In this document: positions 23,541 through 30,702 of the stretch, one piece after another
Numbering within the stretch: the first letter of the stretch is position 1
How the letters are laid out: each line of letters opens with the position of its first letter
Origin: a virus
DNA length: 31,310 nucleotides
Reading direction: 5' to 3' (one strand)
Virus record (IMG/VR): IMGVR_UViG_3300032284_001936
Coordinates: 1 to 31,310 of that record
Program-made: the position numbers and the translations under genes
Notes under the pieces: model-generated
The model's database searches: none
What the model was told of the DNA's origin: nothing
What the model saw: the letters and a program-made list of their open reading frames with translations, nothing else

Positions 23541-23854
23541 AAGTCCATCTTTAAAACGTAAGCAAATGCCTGTTTTTGATCGTGTAAATCGACAACCGCA
23601 CGCTCGTATTTATCCTCCCAATTGTCTAAAAGCTCCATTTCTTCCGGGTTAACTTCCATCACATGCCCGGAAGTTGAATGGTAAGGGCTATCAATTAAAT
23701 CGTAGTATGTGCCACCGGGGTGAATCTCAACTGGCACCTTTTTGACACCCACAGCTTCGGCTGGACGGTAGGGGATGTCACGGTTAAGTACATGCGCCAC
23801 AGTCGCTGGGTTTCTAAGAGTTTCGTAAACAAAAAGCCTACCTACGTTTTCCAT
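23537..23854 (-). CDS. Gamma-glutamylcyclotransferase-like protein
   Basis: The 105-residue product has the fold signatures of the AIG2/gamma-glutamylcyclotransferase family: LFVYETLRNP at 7-16, SGHVMEVNPEEMELLDNWED (about 62-81) and YERAVV...AFAYVLKM at the end. The likely general acid/base Glu80 (NWED) is present. The family motif normally reads (V/L)FVYGTLR, so Glu11 replaces the Gly that shapes the substrate pocket, and activity may be lost or changed. Start ATG with GGAGG upstream and a TAATG overlap with the RuvC-type gene. Possible role in glutathione or glutamyl-amine chemistry, not shown. Confidence 0.7.
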   Translation of the reverse strand: MENVGRLFVYETLRNPATVAHVLNRDIPYRPAEAVGVKKVPVEIHPGGTYYDLIDSPYHSTSGHVMEVNPEEMELLDNWEDKYERAVVDLHDQKQAFAYVLKMDL

Positions 23855-24291
23855 TAAATGCCTCCAAGTGTTCTTCTTCCGTATTCGGCAATGAGCATTG
23901 CGTCTATGACGCCGTCATGTTTAATGTGAGCCATGGTCGGAAAAATGCGCTGAAATGCCTCGCGACTTCTAATTTTTGCCTTTTCTTTTGATGATGTCCC
24001 AACGTGCATAGCGCGACTCCACTGACGAGGATGAACCAGCGTAAAGGGAAGCTGCGCGATTTCAAGCATACCAAGGATCTTGCCGTAACCACTGCCGTAT
24101 GTGAACGCACTTACTATACCCTGGCGCGGCATTGTTTGGGCTTTTTCAAGAAAAATGTGTTTAGGTGCGTAATTGTTAATGGCTTTATAAAGGTCGTAAG
24201 TCGTCTCAAAACTATCAAGTTTTAAAAAACCATAGCCGCTATCTACAAAAGCAACGGCCCCGCGGGCACCCGGATCAATCCCAATAATCAC
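23854..24291 (-). CDS. RuvC-type Holliday junction resolvase
   Basis: The GTG at 24291 overlaps the helicase stop (GTGA) and has GAGG upstream, so it is chosen over a TTG at 24327. The 145-residue product shows the RuvC fold and acidic site: IIGIDPG with Asp6, HIFLEKAQ with Glu49, and KHDGVIDAMLIAEYG with Asp126 and Asp130. RuvC-type enzymes cut four-way junctions; phages use them to resolve replication and recombination branches before packaging. A loop with MPRQGIVSAFTYGSGYGKIL (about 54-73), typical of RuvC substrate recognition, is present. It follows DnaB-type helicase directly. Confidence 0.8.
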   Translation of the reverse strand: MIIGIDPGARGAVAFVDSGYGFLKLDSFETTYDLYKAINNYAPKHIFLEKAQTMPRQGIVSAFTYGSGYGKILGMLEIAQLPFTLVHPRQWSRAMHVGTSSKEKAKIRSREAFQRIFPTMAHIKHDGVIDAMLIAEYGRRTLGGI

Positions 24292-25574
24292 AAATACCTC
24301 ACGCTTTCCGTTTTCTTTTCCGTCCAATAGTTGATGTCATTGCGCACCTCTAACTCAACTCCAATTGACGTAATACCTGCCCTGTTTTTTGCCACTTTGA
24401 GAAAATACTGAGTAAGATCGCCCTTACCCTCACGGTTTATAATCATAATGGTGTCGGCATCTTGCTCTATAGAGCCTGAATCTTTTAACTGATGCATTTC
24501 GGGGCCAGATTCCGTTTTGTACTTTTCAAAGTCACGGTTTATCTGAGCAAGAGCTACAACAGGGACTTGCAGGGATTTAGCCAGGATCTTGAGCCTGACA
24601 GAAATTTCGGCTACTTCGGCTGTTCTTCCATTAAACCGACCAGCTGGCTTAAGCAGCTGAAGGTAATCGACAAAAATGATGTCACATTCGCCCCGCCTCT
24701 TAAACCGTCTCGCTGTGTCTTCTAGCCTTTCTAAAGACGTGCCAAAGTTGTCAACAATGGCAAGGGGAAGGGCGGAAATCTCTCTTACACCCTCCATCAG
24801 CCGGTCACATTCCTCTTCGCTTAAATCACCTTTTCTAATAGACGAGCCAACCAGCTTTGAACTTCGCGAAACAAACTTCGTAAATAGCTCGTGCTTATCC
24901 ATTTCAACTGTGAAAAATAACGCGGTTTTTCCCATTTTGGCAGCATGGTAAGCCCAGTTAAGAGCAAGTGTGGTTTTACCCACTGAAGTGCGAGCGGCAA
25001 GGATATTGAGTGTACCAGGCCAAAAACCAGAGGTGGCATTATCAAGTGTTCTAAGCCCAGTCGGAATACCCGCCACGTTTCCTTTTTGAGACGCTGTAAT
25101 TTGCTGCTCAATAGTCTCTGTCCAAGCAATCGCTATCGAGTTTGTAAACGCCTGACCATCATCAGTTGTTTGCCCAAATGTCCAGTTTGGTACTTGAGAT
25201 TTAGCCGTTTGAAGCTGCTCTAAAGTCTCGAAAGGTTTGCGGCTCATAAATAGCCGGGTTATCTCGCTAAAGCCTTGAAGATGACTTCTTACCCAAGCCG
25301 AACACATAACTTCTTTGGCATAGTGCTTAATGTTTTGAGACACCGGAGCAGAAGTGGTGCAGTCAGTAATGAAGCTCACATGATCCGGGTATTTGGTCCC
25401 AAGGCTTACAAGATCATATGCCTCTTTCGCCGCTTCAGCCGTGCATATGCTCGTGTATAAAAGCCTCGTTAGTTCGCCGTCAAAGTGCTCAGGTCTAAGT
25501 CCAACGTCCTGACATTTATACAAATTATCGGGGTTCAAAATAATCATCCCAACAACAACTTTTTCTGTATCCAT
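24288..25574 (-). CDS. dnaB: DnaB-type replicative helicase
   Basis: The ATG at 25574 (MDTEKVVVGM) has GAGGGGAG upstream; an in-frame ATG at 25637 would place the start inside the operator and is not used. The 428-residue product has an N-terminal DnaB domain (1-100) and a RecA-type core. Walker A reads AARTSVGKTT (193-202), the Walker B strand DIIFVDYLQLL carries Asp303, and VPVVALAQINRD and LKDSGSIEQDAD are the typical sensor and late motifs, with KNR near 400 as the likely arginine finger. It unwinds the fork at the origin. The first gene of the leftward replication operon, next to the ribbon-helix-helix operator. Confidence 0.9.
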   Translation of the reverse strand: MDTEKVVVGMIILNPDNLYKCQDVGLRPEHFDGELTRLLYTSICTAEAAKEAYDLVSLGTKYPDHVSFITDCTTSAPVSQNIKHYAKEVMCSAWVRSHLQGFSEITRLFMSRKPFETLEQLQTAKSQVPNWTFGQTTDDGQAFTNSIAIAWTETIEQQITASQKGNVAGIPTGLRTLDNATSGFWPGTLNILAARTSVGKTTLALNWAYHAAKMGKTALFFTVEMDKHELFTKFVSRSSKLVGSSIRKGDLSEEECDRLMEGVREISALPLAIVDNFGTSLERLEDTARRFKRRGECDIIFVDYLQLLKPAGRFNGRTAEVAEISVRLKILAKSLQVPVVALAQINRDFEKYKTESGPEMHQLKDSGSIEQDADTIMIINREGKGDLTQYFLKVAKNRAGITSIGVELEVRNDINYWTEKKTESVRYL

Positions 25575-25623
25575 GGCTTCTCCCCTCGAGTTTGACGAAG
25601 CATGGCTTAGGAAGGGAGGAAAG

Positions 25624-25665
25624 TGTATCAGTTTCATATAGCAATCTGATACAGATTGGTATACT
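25624..25665. promoter_or_regulatory. Divergent promoter region with operator O3
   Basis: AGCAATCTGATACAGATTGG (25640-25659) matches 16 of 20 positions of the operators at 18000-18042. Inside it CAATCTG-ATA-CAGATTG is a perfect 7-bp palindrome (25642-25658). TGTATCAG at 25624-25631 is an inverted copy of CTGATACA (25646-25653), a second half-site. TATACT (25660-25665) is a likely -10 box for the rightward regulator, directly after the operator; the leftward helicase promoter probably overlaps it too. Confidence 0.65.
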
Positions 25666-25687
25666 TAACCTCGAAGTGGAGGAAGCG

Positions 25688-25870
25688 ATGCATAAGGGCG
25701 GAAGAAAAAAAGAGTACGACAGACGGCTCGCAATCTCATTTACAGACGATCAAATTGTGATGATTCGCACTGTTGCACGCGAGTTAAACGTCACCTTTAG
25801 CGACGTAATTAGACTGGCAATTAACAAGCTGTTTGGAAAAAACAAAGGAGCTTCAAATGCCGAAGTTTAG
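25688..25870 (+). CDS. Ribbon-helix-helix transcriptional regulator
   Basis: The ATG at 25688 has GGAGG 6 bases upstream, and the upstream in-frame extension crosses the operator so is not used. The 60-residue product is an Arc/CopG/MetJ-type protein: a basic N-terminus (HKGGRKKEYDRR), a beta strand LAISFTDDQ, helix A (IVMIRTVARELN) and helix B (TFSDVIRLAINKLF). Dimers insert the strand pair into the major groove. The palindromic 20-base element in front of this gene is the likely autoregulatory site, and the same element at the early promoter suggests wider control. The stop overlaps the start of the endolysin gene. Confidence 0.8.
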   Translation: MHKGGRKKEYDRRLAISFTDDQIVMIRTVARELNVTFSDVIRLAINKLFGKNKGASNAEV

Positions 25871-26264
25871 CGAAAAGAGCCTCGAAAAACTGGCTACTTG
25901 TGACGAAAGGCTTCAAAAGGTTTTTTTAGCTGTAGTTGAAAAAATGGATTGTACTGTCATTGAAGGACACAGAGGGGAAGCGCAACAAAATGCTGATTTT
26001 GAAAATGGCCGAACAAAACTTCGATGGCCTCACGGCAAACACAATTCCCTTCCCGCTAAGGCTTGCGATGTCGCTCCATACCCTATTGATTGGAACGATA
26101 TTCCTCGTTTTGTCACCTTTTCCAAAGTTGTTTTCGAGTGCGCTCGGGATCTTAAAATCAACTTGCGATGGGGTGGAGATTGGAAAGGACAAGGAGATTT
26201 AAAGGCTAACAAGTTTAATGATTATCCGCACTGGGAGCTAAAAGAAAATGAGCCAACAGTTTGA
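25857..26264 (+). CDS. Endolysin, L-Ala-D-Glu peptidase type (M15C)
   Basis: The ATG at 25857 has AAAGGAG 6 bases upstream. The 135-residue product matches phage M15 peptidases: CTVIEGHRG (32-40), WPHGKHNSLPAKACDVAPYP (57-76) with zinc ligands His62 and Asp71, and YPHWEL with His125. The lone catalytic domain without a cell-wall-binding part fits small T5/phage VanY-like endolysins that cut the L-Ala-D-Glu bond of Gram-negative peptidoglycan. It lies in an operon with the early regulator, away from the late genes, so its timing may be controlled by other means such as the late holin-like gene at 27930. Confidence 0.82.
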   Translation: MPKFSEKSLEKLATCDERLQKVFLAVVEKMDCTVIEGHRGEAQQNADFENGRTKLRWPHGKHNSLPAKACDVAPYPIDWNDIPRFVTFSKVVFECARDLKINLRWGGDWKGQGDLKANKFNDYPHWELKENEPTV

Positions 26265-26451
26265 CGTGTTTACAAACAAACTTGATGAGTTTTTGTGGGC
26301 TACTGACCATGCTTTAAATGAATACAAAGCAGTCAAAAAACAACTAGGTGGCCATTTTAAAATTGCAGCATTTGACGGGCTTGCTGACAGTTATAGAGAG
26401 ATTAAAAGGATGGCCGATAAACTGAGGGAAATAGGGGAAAGCCGTGTATAG
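26248..26451 (+). CDS. Small helical unknown protein
   Basis: The 67 residues have two helical stretches (KLDEFLWATDHALNEYKAVK and SYREIKRMADKLREIGE) and no recognised domain. Its ATG overlaps the end of the endolysin gene by 17 bases and its stop overlaps the next GTG. Membership of the operon and a purine-rich site (GGGAG at some distance) support translation. Function unknown. Confidence 0.55.
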   Translation: MSQQFDVFTNKLDEFLWATDHALNEYKAVKKQLGGHFKIAAFDGLADSYREIKRMADKLREIGESRV

Positions 26452-26656
26452 CGAAGATCAGTATTACGCACTTCTCAATGAGTTTTTGCAAGCCAGTTGC
26501 CAGAGTTGCATTGCATACCTTCAGTTTAATGAAGAAAACAAAGAAGCAAAAATTACGCCAATGGATAATCAACTTGCTGCATACGTTAGACTTGGCAAGT
26601 TTATGAACGAACATAAAGAGCATTTTGAAGAGGCCGGTAATGTCCACATTCAATGA
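26444..26656 (+). CDS. Small unknown protein
   Basis: A GTG start preceded by AGGGGAAA gives 70 residues, starting MYSEDQYYALLNEFLQASC, with a helical C-terminal half (NQLAAYVRLGKFMNEHKEHF). Two cysteines (19 and 22, C-Q-S-C) could pair. It overlaps genes on both sides. No family recognised. Confidence 0.5.
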   Translation: MYSEDQYYALLNEFLQASCQSCIAYLQFNEENKEAKITPMDNQLAAYVRLGKFMNEHKEHFEEAGNVHIQ

Positions 26657-27143
26657 TTTACTGACTCAGCTGTCTGCACTTGATAATGGGCTTGATGAGA
26701 CTGCCGAGATTAACTATGAGCAAGTATTTGGCGACATTAAAGACAAAGTAGATGCTATCAAACTTATTCTTGATAAGTGGGACGGTGAAGCTGAAAACTT
26801 GACAGAAAACTGGCTAAAACCGATTAAAGCCAAGATTAGTGCGCTTGAACTAAAGCGTGAAAAGCTTAAGGAATACGTTAAGTTTTGTATGGAACATGAA
26901 GATATTTCTGCTCTTAACGGCCATGCTTTTAGGCTTCAGATTCAAAAAAGCCCAAAGAAAATCATTTATAAATTTGTGCCTGATGCCCAGACTTTTCAGG
27001 CTTTCCCTTATTTCGTACAGGTATCAGCCGTTTATCAGTTTGATAAAGACAAAATCAAAAATGCGATTAAAGAAGGTATGACACTTCCCTTTGTAGACGT
27101 AGAAGAAGGAAGTCACATCAGATTTTTTGCGGGGACAAAATGA
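26640..27143 (+). CDS. Gp157-like protein
   Basis: The ATG at 26640 has AGAGG 6 bases upstream and overlaps the previous gene by 17. The 167-residue product is a long helix-rich protein with the Gp157 pattern: an acidic N-terminal helix, EQVFGDIKDKVDAIKLILDK (about 27-46), a basic coiled region ALELKREKLKEYVKFCMEHE, then a beta-hairpin-rich C-terminus with FRLQIQKSPKKIIYKF and DKDKIKNAIKEGMTLPFVDV. Gp157-like proteins often sit beside single-strand annealing proteins and have been linked to recombination and superinfection resistance. The coupling with a RecT-type gene through ATGA fits recombination. Confidence 0.7.
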   Translation: MSTFNDLLTQLSALDNGLDETAEINYEQVFGDIKDKVDAIKLILDKWDGEAENLTENWLKPIKAKISALELKREKLKEYVKFCMEHEDISALNGHAFRLQIQKSPKKIIYKFVPDAQTFQAFPYFVQVSAVYQFDKDKIKNAIKEGMTLPFVDVEEGSHIRFFAGTK

Positions 27144-27922
27144 GCGACATGATTCCATTTGAATCACTTTTACCTTCGGCTAAAGGCTGGAGTCTTCTTA
27201 AACATCAGGCAGTTGAGATACTTAAATCAGGATATCTGCCTACCGCTATCAAAACACCTGAACAAGTAACCGTTATTATTCTTAAAGGCCGTGAGCTAGG
27301 CATTCCGCCGATGCAGTCTCTTAGTCATATTCATGTTATCAATGGTAAGCCAACCATGTCGGCTGAGCTTATGCTAGCCCTTATCCTTCAAAAGCATCCC
27401 CAAACTAAAATTTCGTTCCCAATACGCACAAATAAAGAAGTACAGTGCAAAGTAGTCCGGGACGGCCAAGTGAGCCTTTTTGGCTTTAGTATGGATGATG
27501 CGACTGCTGCTGGACTTCTCAGTAATCCAAGCTGGAAGAAGTATCCGAGAGCTATGCTTCATGCTCGCTGCGTAAGTGAAATGGCACGGTCGCTATTTCC
27601 TGATGCGATTGCCGGTGTATCATATACTCCTGAAGAGCTTGGCGCGGTTGTTGATGGAGAAGGTGAGATTATTGATGTTTCTCAAACTGTTAACAGCGTA
27701 TTTAGACCTGACATCAGCAATAATGTCCCTGATAATAGCCATTTACCTCCTGTTTCTAATGAAACAAAAATAGACCCGCGCATAGACAATATGCTCAGAG
27801 CTTTTGAAGAAATTGGCATCGGTGAAATGGAACTAACCGATATTATGGGCAAAAGCGTTGGGGAATTTACCGACGAAGACTTTGCTAAAACTAGAGAGAT
27901 CTATAAAGCAAAAACGCAGTAA
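27140..27922 (+). CDS. recT: RecT-family single-strand annealing protein
   Basis: The start is ATG in an ATGA overlap. The 260-residue product carries the RecT-type core: LLKHQAVEILKSGYLPTAIK, the conserved ILKGRELGIPPMQSLSHIHV and INGKPTMSAELMLALI (about 48-81), a strand region, DDATAAGLLSNPSWKKYPRA (about 115-133) and MLHARCVSEMARSLFPDAIA followed by YTPEEL. The C-terminal 90 residues are acidic and less conserved, often a binding tail for SSB. It anneals single strands during recombination and replication. No RecE-type exonuclease is encoded beside it in the window; Gp157-like is the coupled partner. Confidence 0.85.
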   Translation: MSDMIPFESLLPSAKGWSLLKHQAVEILKSGYLPTAIKTPEQVTVIILKGRELGIPPMQSLSHIHVINGKPTMSAELMLALILQKHPQTKISFPIRTNKEVQCKVVRDGQVSLFGFSMDDATAAGLLSNPSWKKYPRAMLHARCVSEMARSLFPDAIAGVSYTPEELGAVVDGEGEIIDVSQTVNSVFRPDISNNVPDNSHLPPVSNETKIDPRIDNMLRAFEEIGIGEMELTDIMGKSVGEFTDEDFAKTREIYKAKTQ

Positions 27923-27929
27923 GCTACTC

Positions 27930-28121
27930 TTAGGTTGTAGGCTTATCTTCGCGAGTCGGCTGTGGGGTTTTTAACTCCTCAGCCTTTTTTCTTTCCCGCC
28001 TCCTTTGCCAGCGATTAACAGCTGTACCGACAGCAGCAAAACCGATCCTAAAAAAAAGCCCGACAAGAGCCAGAACAAACTCGTGGCGGAACTCACTATC
28101 GTTGACTGGCTCATGCGTCAC
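27930..28121 (-). CDS. Single-membrane-span protein, holin/lysis candidate
   Basis: A GTG start (GGAGG four bases upstream) gives 63 residues: a short polar N-terminus, one hydrophobic segment (about 15-35, FVLALVGLFFRIGFAAVGTA), then a strongly basic stretch (NRWQRRRERKKAEE) and a polar Pro/Thr tail. This small one-span, basic-tail layout fits pinholin-like or other lysis regulators, and no other holin candidate is obvious. A second frame in the same DNA (27971-28114) also predicts a one-span basic protein. Role inferred only. It lies last in its gene group, converging with the recT operon. Confidence 0.5.
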   Translation of the reverse strand: MTHEPVNDSEFRHEFVLALVGLFFRIGFAAVGTAVNRWQRRRERKKAEELKTPQPTREDKPTT

Positions 28122-28133
28122 ACTGCCTCCACT

Positions 28134-28562
28134 TTAGGGATGAGGTAATTGGGCCGGCGTTGTGGAAGATGGTTGAGGAAACAGCGTTTGAATGGCTTTA
28201 AAAAGAGTCACAGCCGAAGGAAGCGCTTGAATCCCAATCTCGAGCATAGCAATCGGATCACTCTTGGCCGCTGCAAGCTCGGCAGCAATAGCGTCTTTAT
28301 TAGCTAAAACGTCTTTAAGACCACTTAAGATAGGCAAAAAAGCTGGCAGGTTAGACAGGTTAAGAGTGCCTGATTCGGCAGCTGCACTAACAGCATTTGC
28401 AAGGCTAGAAAACCAGTCTAGGGCCTGTTTTGTACGAGTTAAGTTAGCCACTTTAGGTTGCTCCTTTTTGATTTTAATAGGTGGTGGGTTAAGTCTTTTA
28501 TCAAGAAGTTCCAAACCACTTAGGATGGCTTGAAGCTGAGATAAGATCTGAAGATCATTCAT
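28134..28562 (-). CDS. Unknown helical protein
   Basis: The 142-residue product begins with a helix (LQILSQLQAILSGLELLDKR), has a Lys/Pro linker, a long helical central part (QALDWFSSLANAVSAAAESG) and then two helical blocks (about 75-130) ending in a Pro-rich tail. Its ATG overlaps the end of the upstream gene (ATGA). Hydrophobicity is moderate, so it could be a peripheral or assembling protein. No family recognised; the position near virion-type and cargo genes suggests late expression. Confidence 0.55.
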   Translation of the reverse strand: MNDLQILSQLQAILSGLELLDKRLNPPPIKIKKEQPKVANLTRTKQALDWFSSLANAVSAAAESGTLNLSNLPAFLPILSGLKDVLANKDAIAAELAAAKSDPIAMLEIGIQALPSAVTLFKAIQTLFPQPSSTTPAQLPHP

Positions 28563-29131
28563 AACGTACCGTACTTGCGCCTCTTGAGTGCTGCCACCAT
28601 GCTCATCTCGTCACCCTCGTCATATTCAGGCGTAATGTCAGTGCGCCCTAGGTGGCTAAGCACAGGGCTTTTGTACTCGGCGTTTTGGTGATACTGGTAG
28701 CGAAGACCGGCTGGAGTGTCAGGGCCAAAATTGGCAAAATCTTCTGCGTCGCGCTTCTCAACATGCGGTTCGCCAGAAGTGTCTTTACGGTAAGGCATGT
28801 TTTCACCGGCTTTAAGTAAATCCCAATCTTGATGATCACCACCTACCGTATGGTCACCCATAGCGCGCCGGTAATCCTCATGATCAACACGGCCACCCTC
28901 GCTATAAGCCATGGGCTTTTCATGATGCATCGGCTCATGCTCAACACTTTCATGTACTCGTCCGCCGTAGGCATAGGAACGTCCACCATGCCACATATGC
29001 GCCCTTTTCTTAGCCTCGCGAGCTTTAGAAAGAGCAATGGCAATAGCCTGTTTTTGCGGGGCACCCGAGTGCATCTCAGTCTTAATATTGGAGCTAACAG
29101 TTTTTTGGCTATATCCCTCTTTAAGCGGCAT
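28559..29131 (-). CDS. DUF6496-like N-terminus, Gly-Gly-Arg-rich protein
   Basis: The 190 residues begin GYSQKTVSSNIKTEMHSGAP and go on QKQAIAIALSKAREAKK (about 24-40), the pattern of DUF6496 (small phage and bacterial proteins of unknown role). The rest is different: GGR at 49, YGGRV at 55-59 and EGGRVDHED at 78-86 form a run of Gly-Gly-Arg repeats rich in His and acidic residues, then a less ordered C-terminal part. The GGRV motif also occurs in the virion proteins at 2123 and 4265. A strong AGGAG ribosome site precedes the ATG. Virion association is inferred only. Confidence 0.6.
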   Translation of the reverse strand: MPLKEGYSQKTVSSNIKTEMHSGAPQKQAIAIALSKAREAKKRAHMWHGGRSYAYGGRVHESVEHEPMHHEKPMAYSEGGRVDHEDYRRAMGDHTVGGDHQDWDLLKAGENMPYRKDTSGEPHVEKRDAEDFANFGPDTPAGLRYQYHQNAEYKSPVLSHLGRTDITPEYDEGDEMSMVAALKRRKYGTL

Positions 29132-29140
29132 TTCTAACTC

Positions 29141-29872
29141 CTAGTAGCGTTTAAATAAGTCCCAAACTGCCTGATGAGCAAAGTCTGGCCAGTGGTGAGG
29201 GCCGTTCCAGGGGCACCACACAATGTCATTTTTAGCGCACTTGACCGCACGCTGACAGTTGTCTGGGCCAATCCATGTAAATGAGCCTTGGCACTGGTTA
29301 GCATTATAATATGACCAACGTGTGGAATCTCCACTGCCAAAACTGACAAACTGATCTTGGTAGCCGTGTATCACAATGGCAGGTATGTCTGCCCCACCGC
29401 CGCCTCCACCCGCCACGGCCACGGCACTAAGGCTCGACCTTTTTTGAGTCGTTAGCCAGTTGACAAAAAAAGCGCCGTTGCTAAACCCTTCGGCATAAAT
29501 CTTGCCTATGCAGTAACGGCTTTTGGCATGTTCCACCATCCAATCAAAAAACTGGACATCTTGACTGCCTGACCATTGCTGCCACGAGGGGCCAGAGCTT
29601 TGGGGATAAAAGAAGACAGCATGGTTATCAGCCTTACCCTCGAGGCCGCCCACAAGTGAATGCATCCAACCGCTATTCATTCCGTAACCGTGAAAGGCAA
29701 TGATAAGTCTTCCAGGCACCAAGTTGTCATAGTTCTCAGGGACTACGGCTAGAAACTGGCGACCGTTAAGTGTGACAGTTTCCTCTTTTGGATATTTGAT
29801 TTGTGTCATGCAGCCGCTAGCCAGTGCATAGTCAGCCGAAAAAAGCCAGAAAAGTGCCAATAAGACGTTCAT
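29141..29872 (-). CDS. Secreted alpha/beta-hydrolase (PHB depolymerase/feruloyl esterase-like)
   Basis: The 243-residue product has a Sec signal peptide (hydrophobic LLALFWLFSADYALA, probable cleavage after Ala18) and an alpha/beta-hydrolase core. The oxyanion strand is LIIAFHGYG, the nucleophile Ser131 lies in AEGFSNGAFF (G-F-S-N-G), the acid is Asp173 in IHGYQDQFV, and the histidine is 226 or 227 in GPHHW. The set resembles LpqC/PhaC-depolymerase or feruloyl-esterase-type enzymes of the poly(3-hydroxybutyrate) depolymerase family. Six further Cys residues (21, 121, 194, 206, 212, 220) fit disulfides in the exported enzyme. A strong AAGGAG site lies in the end of the upstream gene, and the ATG overlaps its stop. 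Substrate unknown; a carbohydrate ester or polymer on the host surface is possible. Confidence 0.85.
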   Translation of the reverse strand: MNVLLALFWLFSADYALASGCMTQIKYPKEETVTLNGRQFLAVVPENYDNLVPGRLIIAFHGYGMNSGWMHSLVGGLEGKADNHAVFFYPQSSGPSWQQWSGSQDVQFFDWMVEHAKSRYCIGKIYAEGFSNGAFFVNWLTTQKRSSLSAVAVAGGGGGGADIPAIVIHGYQDQFVSFGSGDSTRWSYYNANQCQGSFTWIGPDNCQRAVKCAKNDIVWCPWNGPHHWPDFAHQAVWDLFKRY

Positions 29873-30702
29873 GGATAACTCCTTAAAAGGACATGCAACA
29901 CAAAAAGCTTGTGCACATAAGGAGCGCCCATTGGGCCTCTAACGTAAATTGGGAGTTGGTAAGAAAGATTTAGTATCAAACTTGCAGCAACCACTGAGTT
30001 ACCAGCTACTGCTTGAACTAGGGCGTCACTGGGATTATTTGATGCTTCTTTGCTCAAAGTCTTAGCTGTCATGTCGTCGATATTTTGATGCGTCACTAAA
30101 ATTTGGTAAATGCTCAGCATCTCAAGGTGAAGCTGATAATCACTTTGCGGAGGTGTGTAGACTTGCGGAAAGTTTTCCCACACTGAACTAGGGCCGCCAA
30201 GATTATGAATGGCTTTGGCAAGGTGAGCTTTAATGCCAGGCTTCATAAGAGTAAGCGAAACTTTATCAGCTGGCATACCCATGATGCCGTTGTGGACATC
30301 AGCGTAATGGCTCATGGCTCTAAGGCCGTCTAAATCTTTTGCAGCAAAAAGGCCGATGACAGTGCCAAGCTGCATATCAGTGGAGGTTGTGGCTGAGGTT
30401 TGATCAAGCGGGCAATCTTTGCCAGGAAGCCTAGTAGGTCGACCGTCACTTTGCAGAGCAAGCGAAATATCAATGTCATAAATATCAGCCGCTCTACCTT
30501 CTCCCGCCCAAAGAGCACTGTCACAATCATGATCCGAGGGCCAGCCACCCTTAAATGCAGAAGTGTGATCGTAATACTCGGCAAGAAGATCCGAACGCAG
30601 ACTTTTAAGCCTCAACACCGTTTCGGCATCAAGAGGCTCTGTGTGAGGTTTTTTATTTGAACAACAAAGAAGAAGAAAGGAGAGTGTGAGCCACTTAAAC
30701 AT
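29869..30702 (-). CDS. Possible lipoprotein, unknown function
   Basis: The 277-residue product starts MFKWLTLSFLLLCCSNKKPH, a short hydrophobic leader ending in two Cys, like a signal peptidase II site but without the usual small residue at -1, so lipidation is uncertain. The rest is soluble: a helical N-terminal part, GGWPSDHDCDSALWAGEG (about 52-69), a GKDCPLDQTS block with two Cys near 93, and helical C-terminal segments. The content of His, Asp and Cys could indicate metal binding. No family recognised. An AGGAGG ribosome site precedes the ATG and the stop overlaps the esterase gene, so the two secreted products are made together. Confidence 0.6.
   Translation of the reverse strand: MFKWLTLSFLLLCCSNKKPHTEPLDAETVLRLKSLRSDLLAEYYDHTSAFKGGWPSDHDCDSALWAGEGRAADIYDIDISLALQSDGRPTRLPGKDCPLDQTSATTSTDMQLGTVIGLFAAKDLDGLRAMSHYADVHNGIMGMPADKVSLTLMKPGIKAHLAKAIHNLGGPSSVWENFPQVYTPPQSDYQLHLEMLSIYQILVTHQNIDDMTAKTLSKEASNNPSDALVQAVAGNSVVAASLILNLSYQLPIYVRGPMGAPYVHKLFVLHVLLRSYP

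Noticed and set aside
25592-25687. Upstream extension of the ribbon-helix-helix gene from 25592
   Set aside because: The extension crosses the operator and -10 box, while ATG 25688 has a strong ribosome site at the right distance.
28829-29137. Plus-strand frame of 102 codons and minus-strand frame 28843-29064
   Set aside because: Both overlap the 28559 gene, which has a good ribosome site, an ATGA overlap and a family-type N-terminus.
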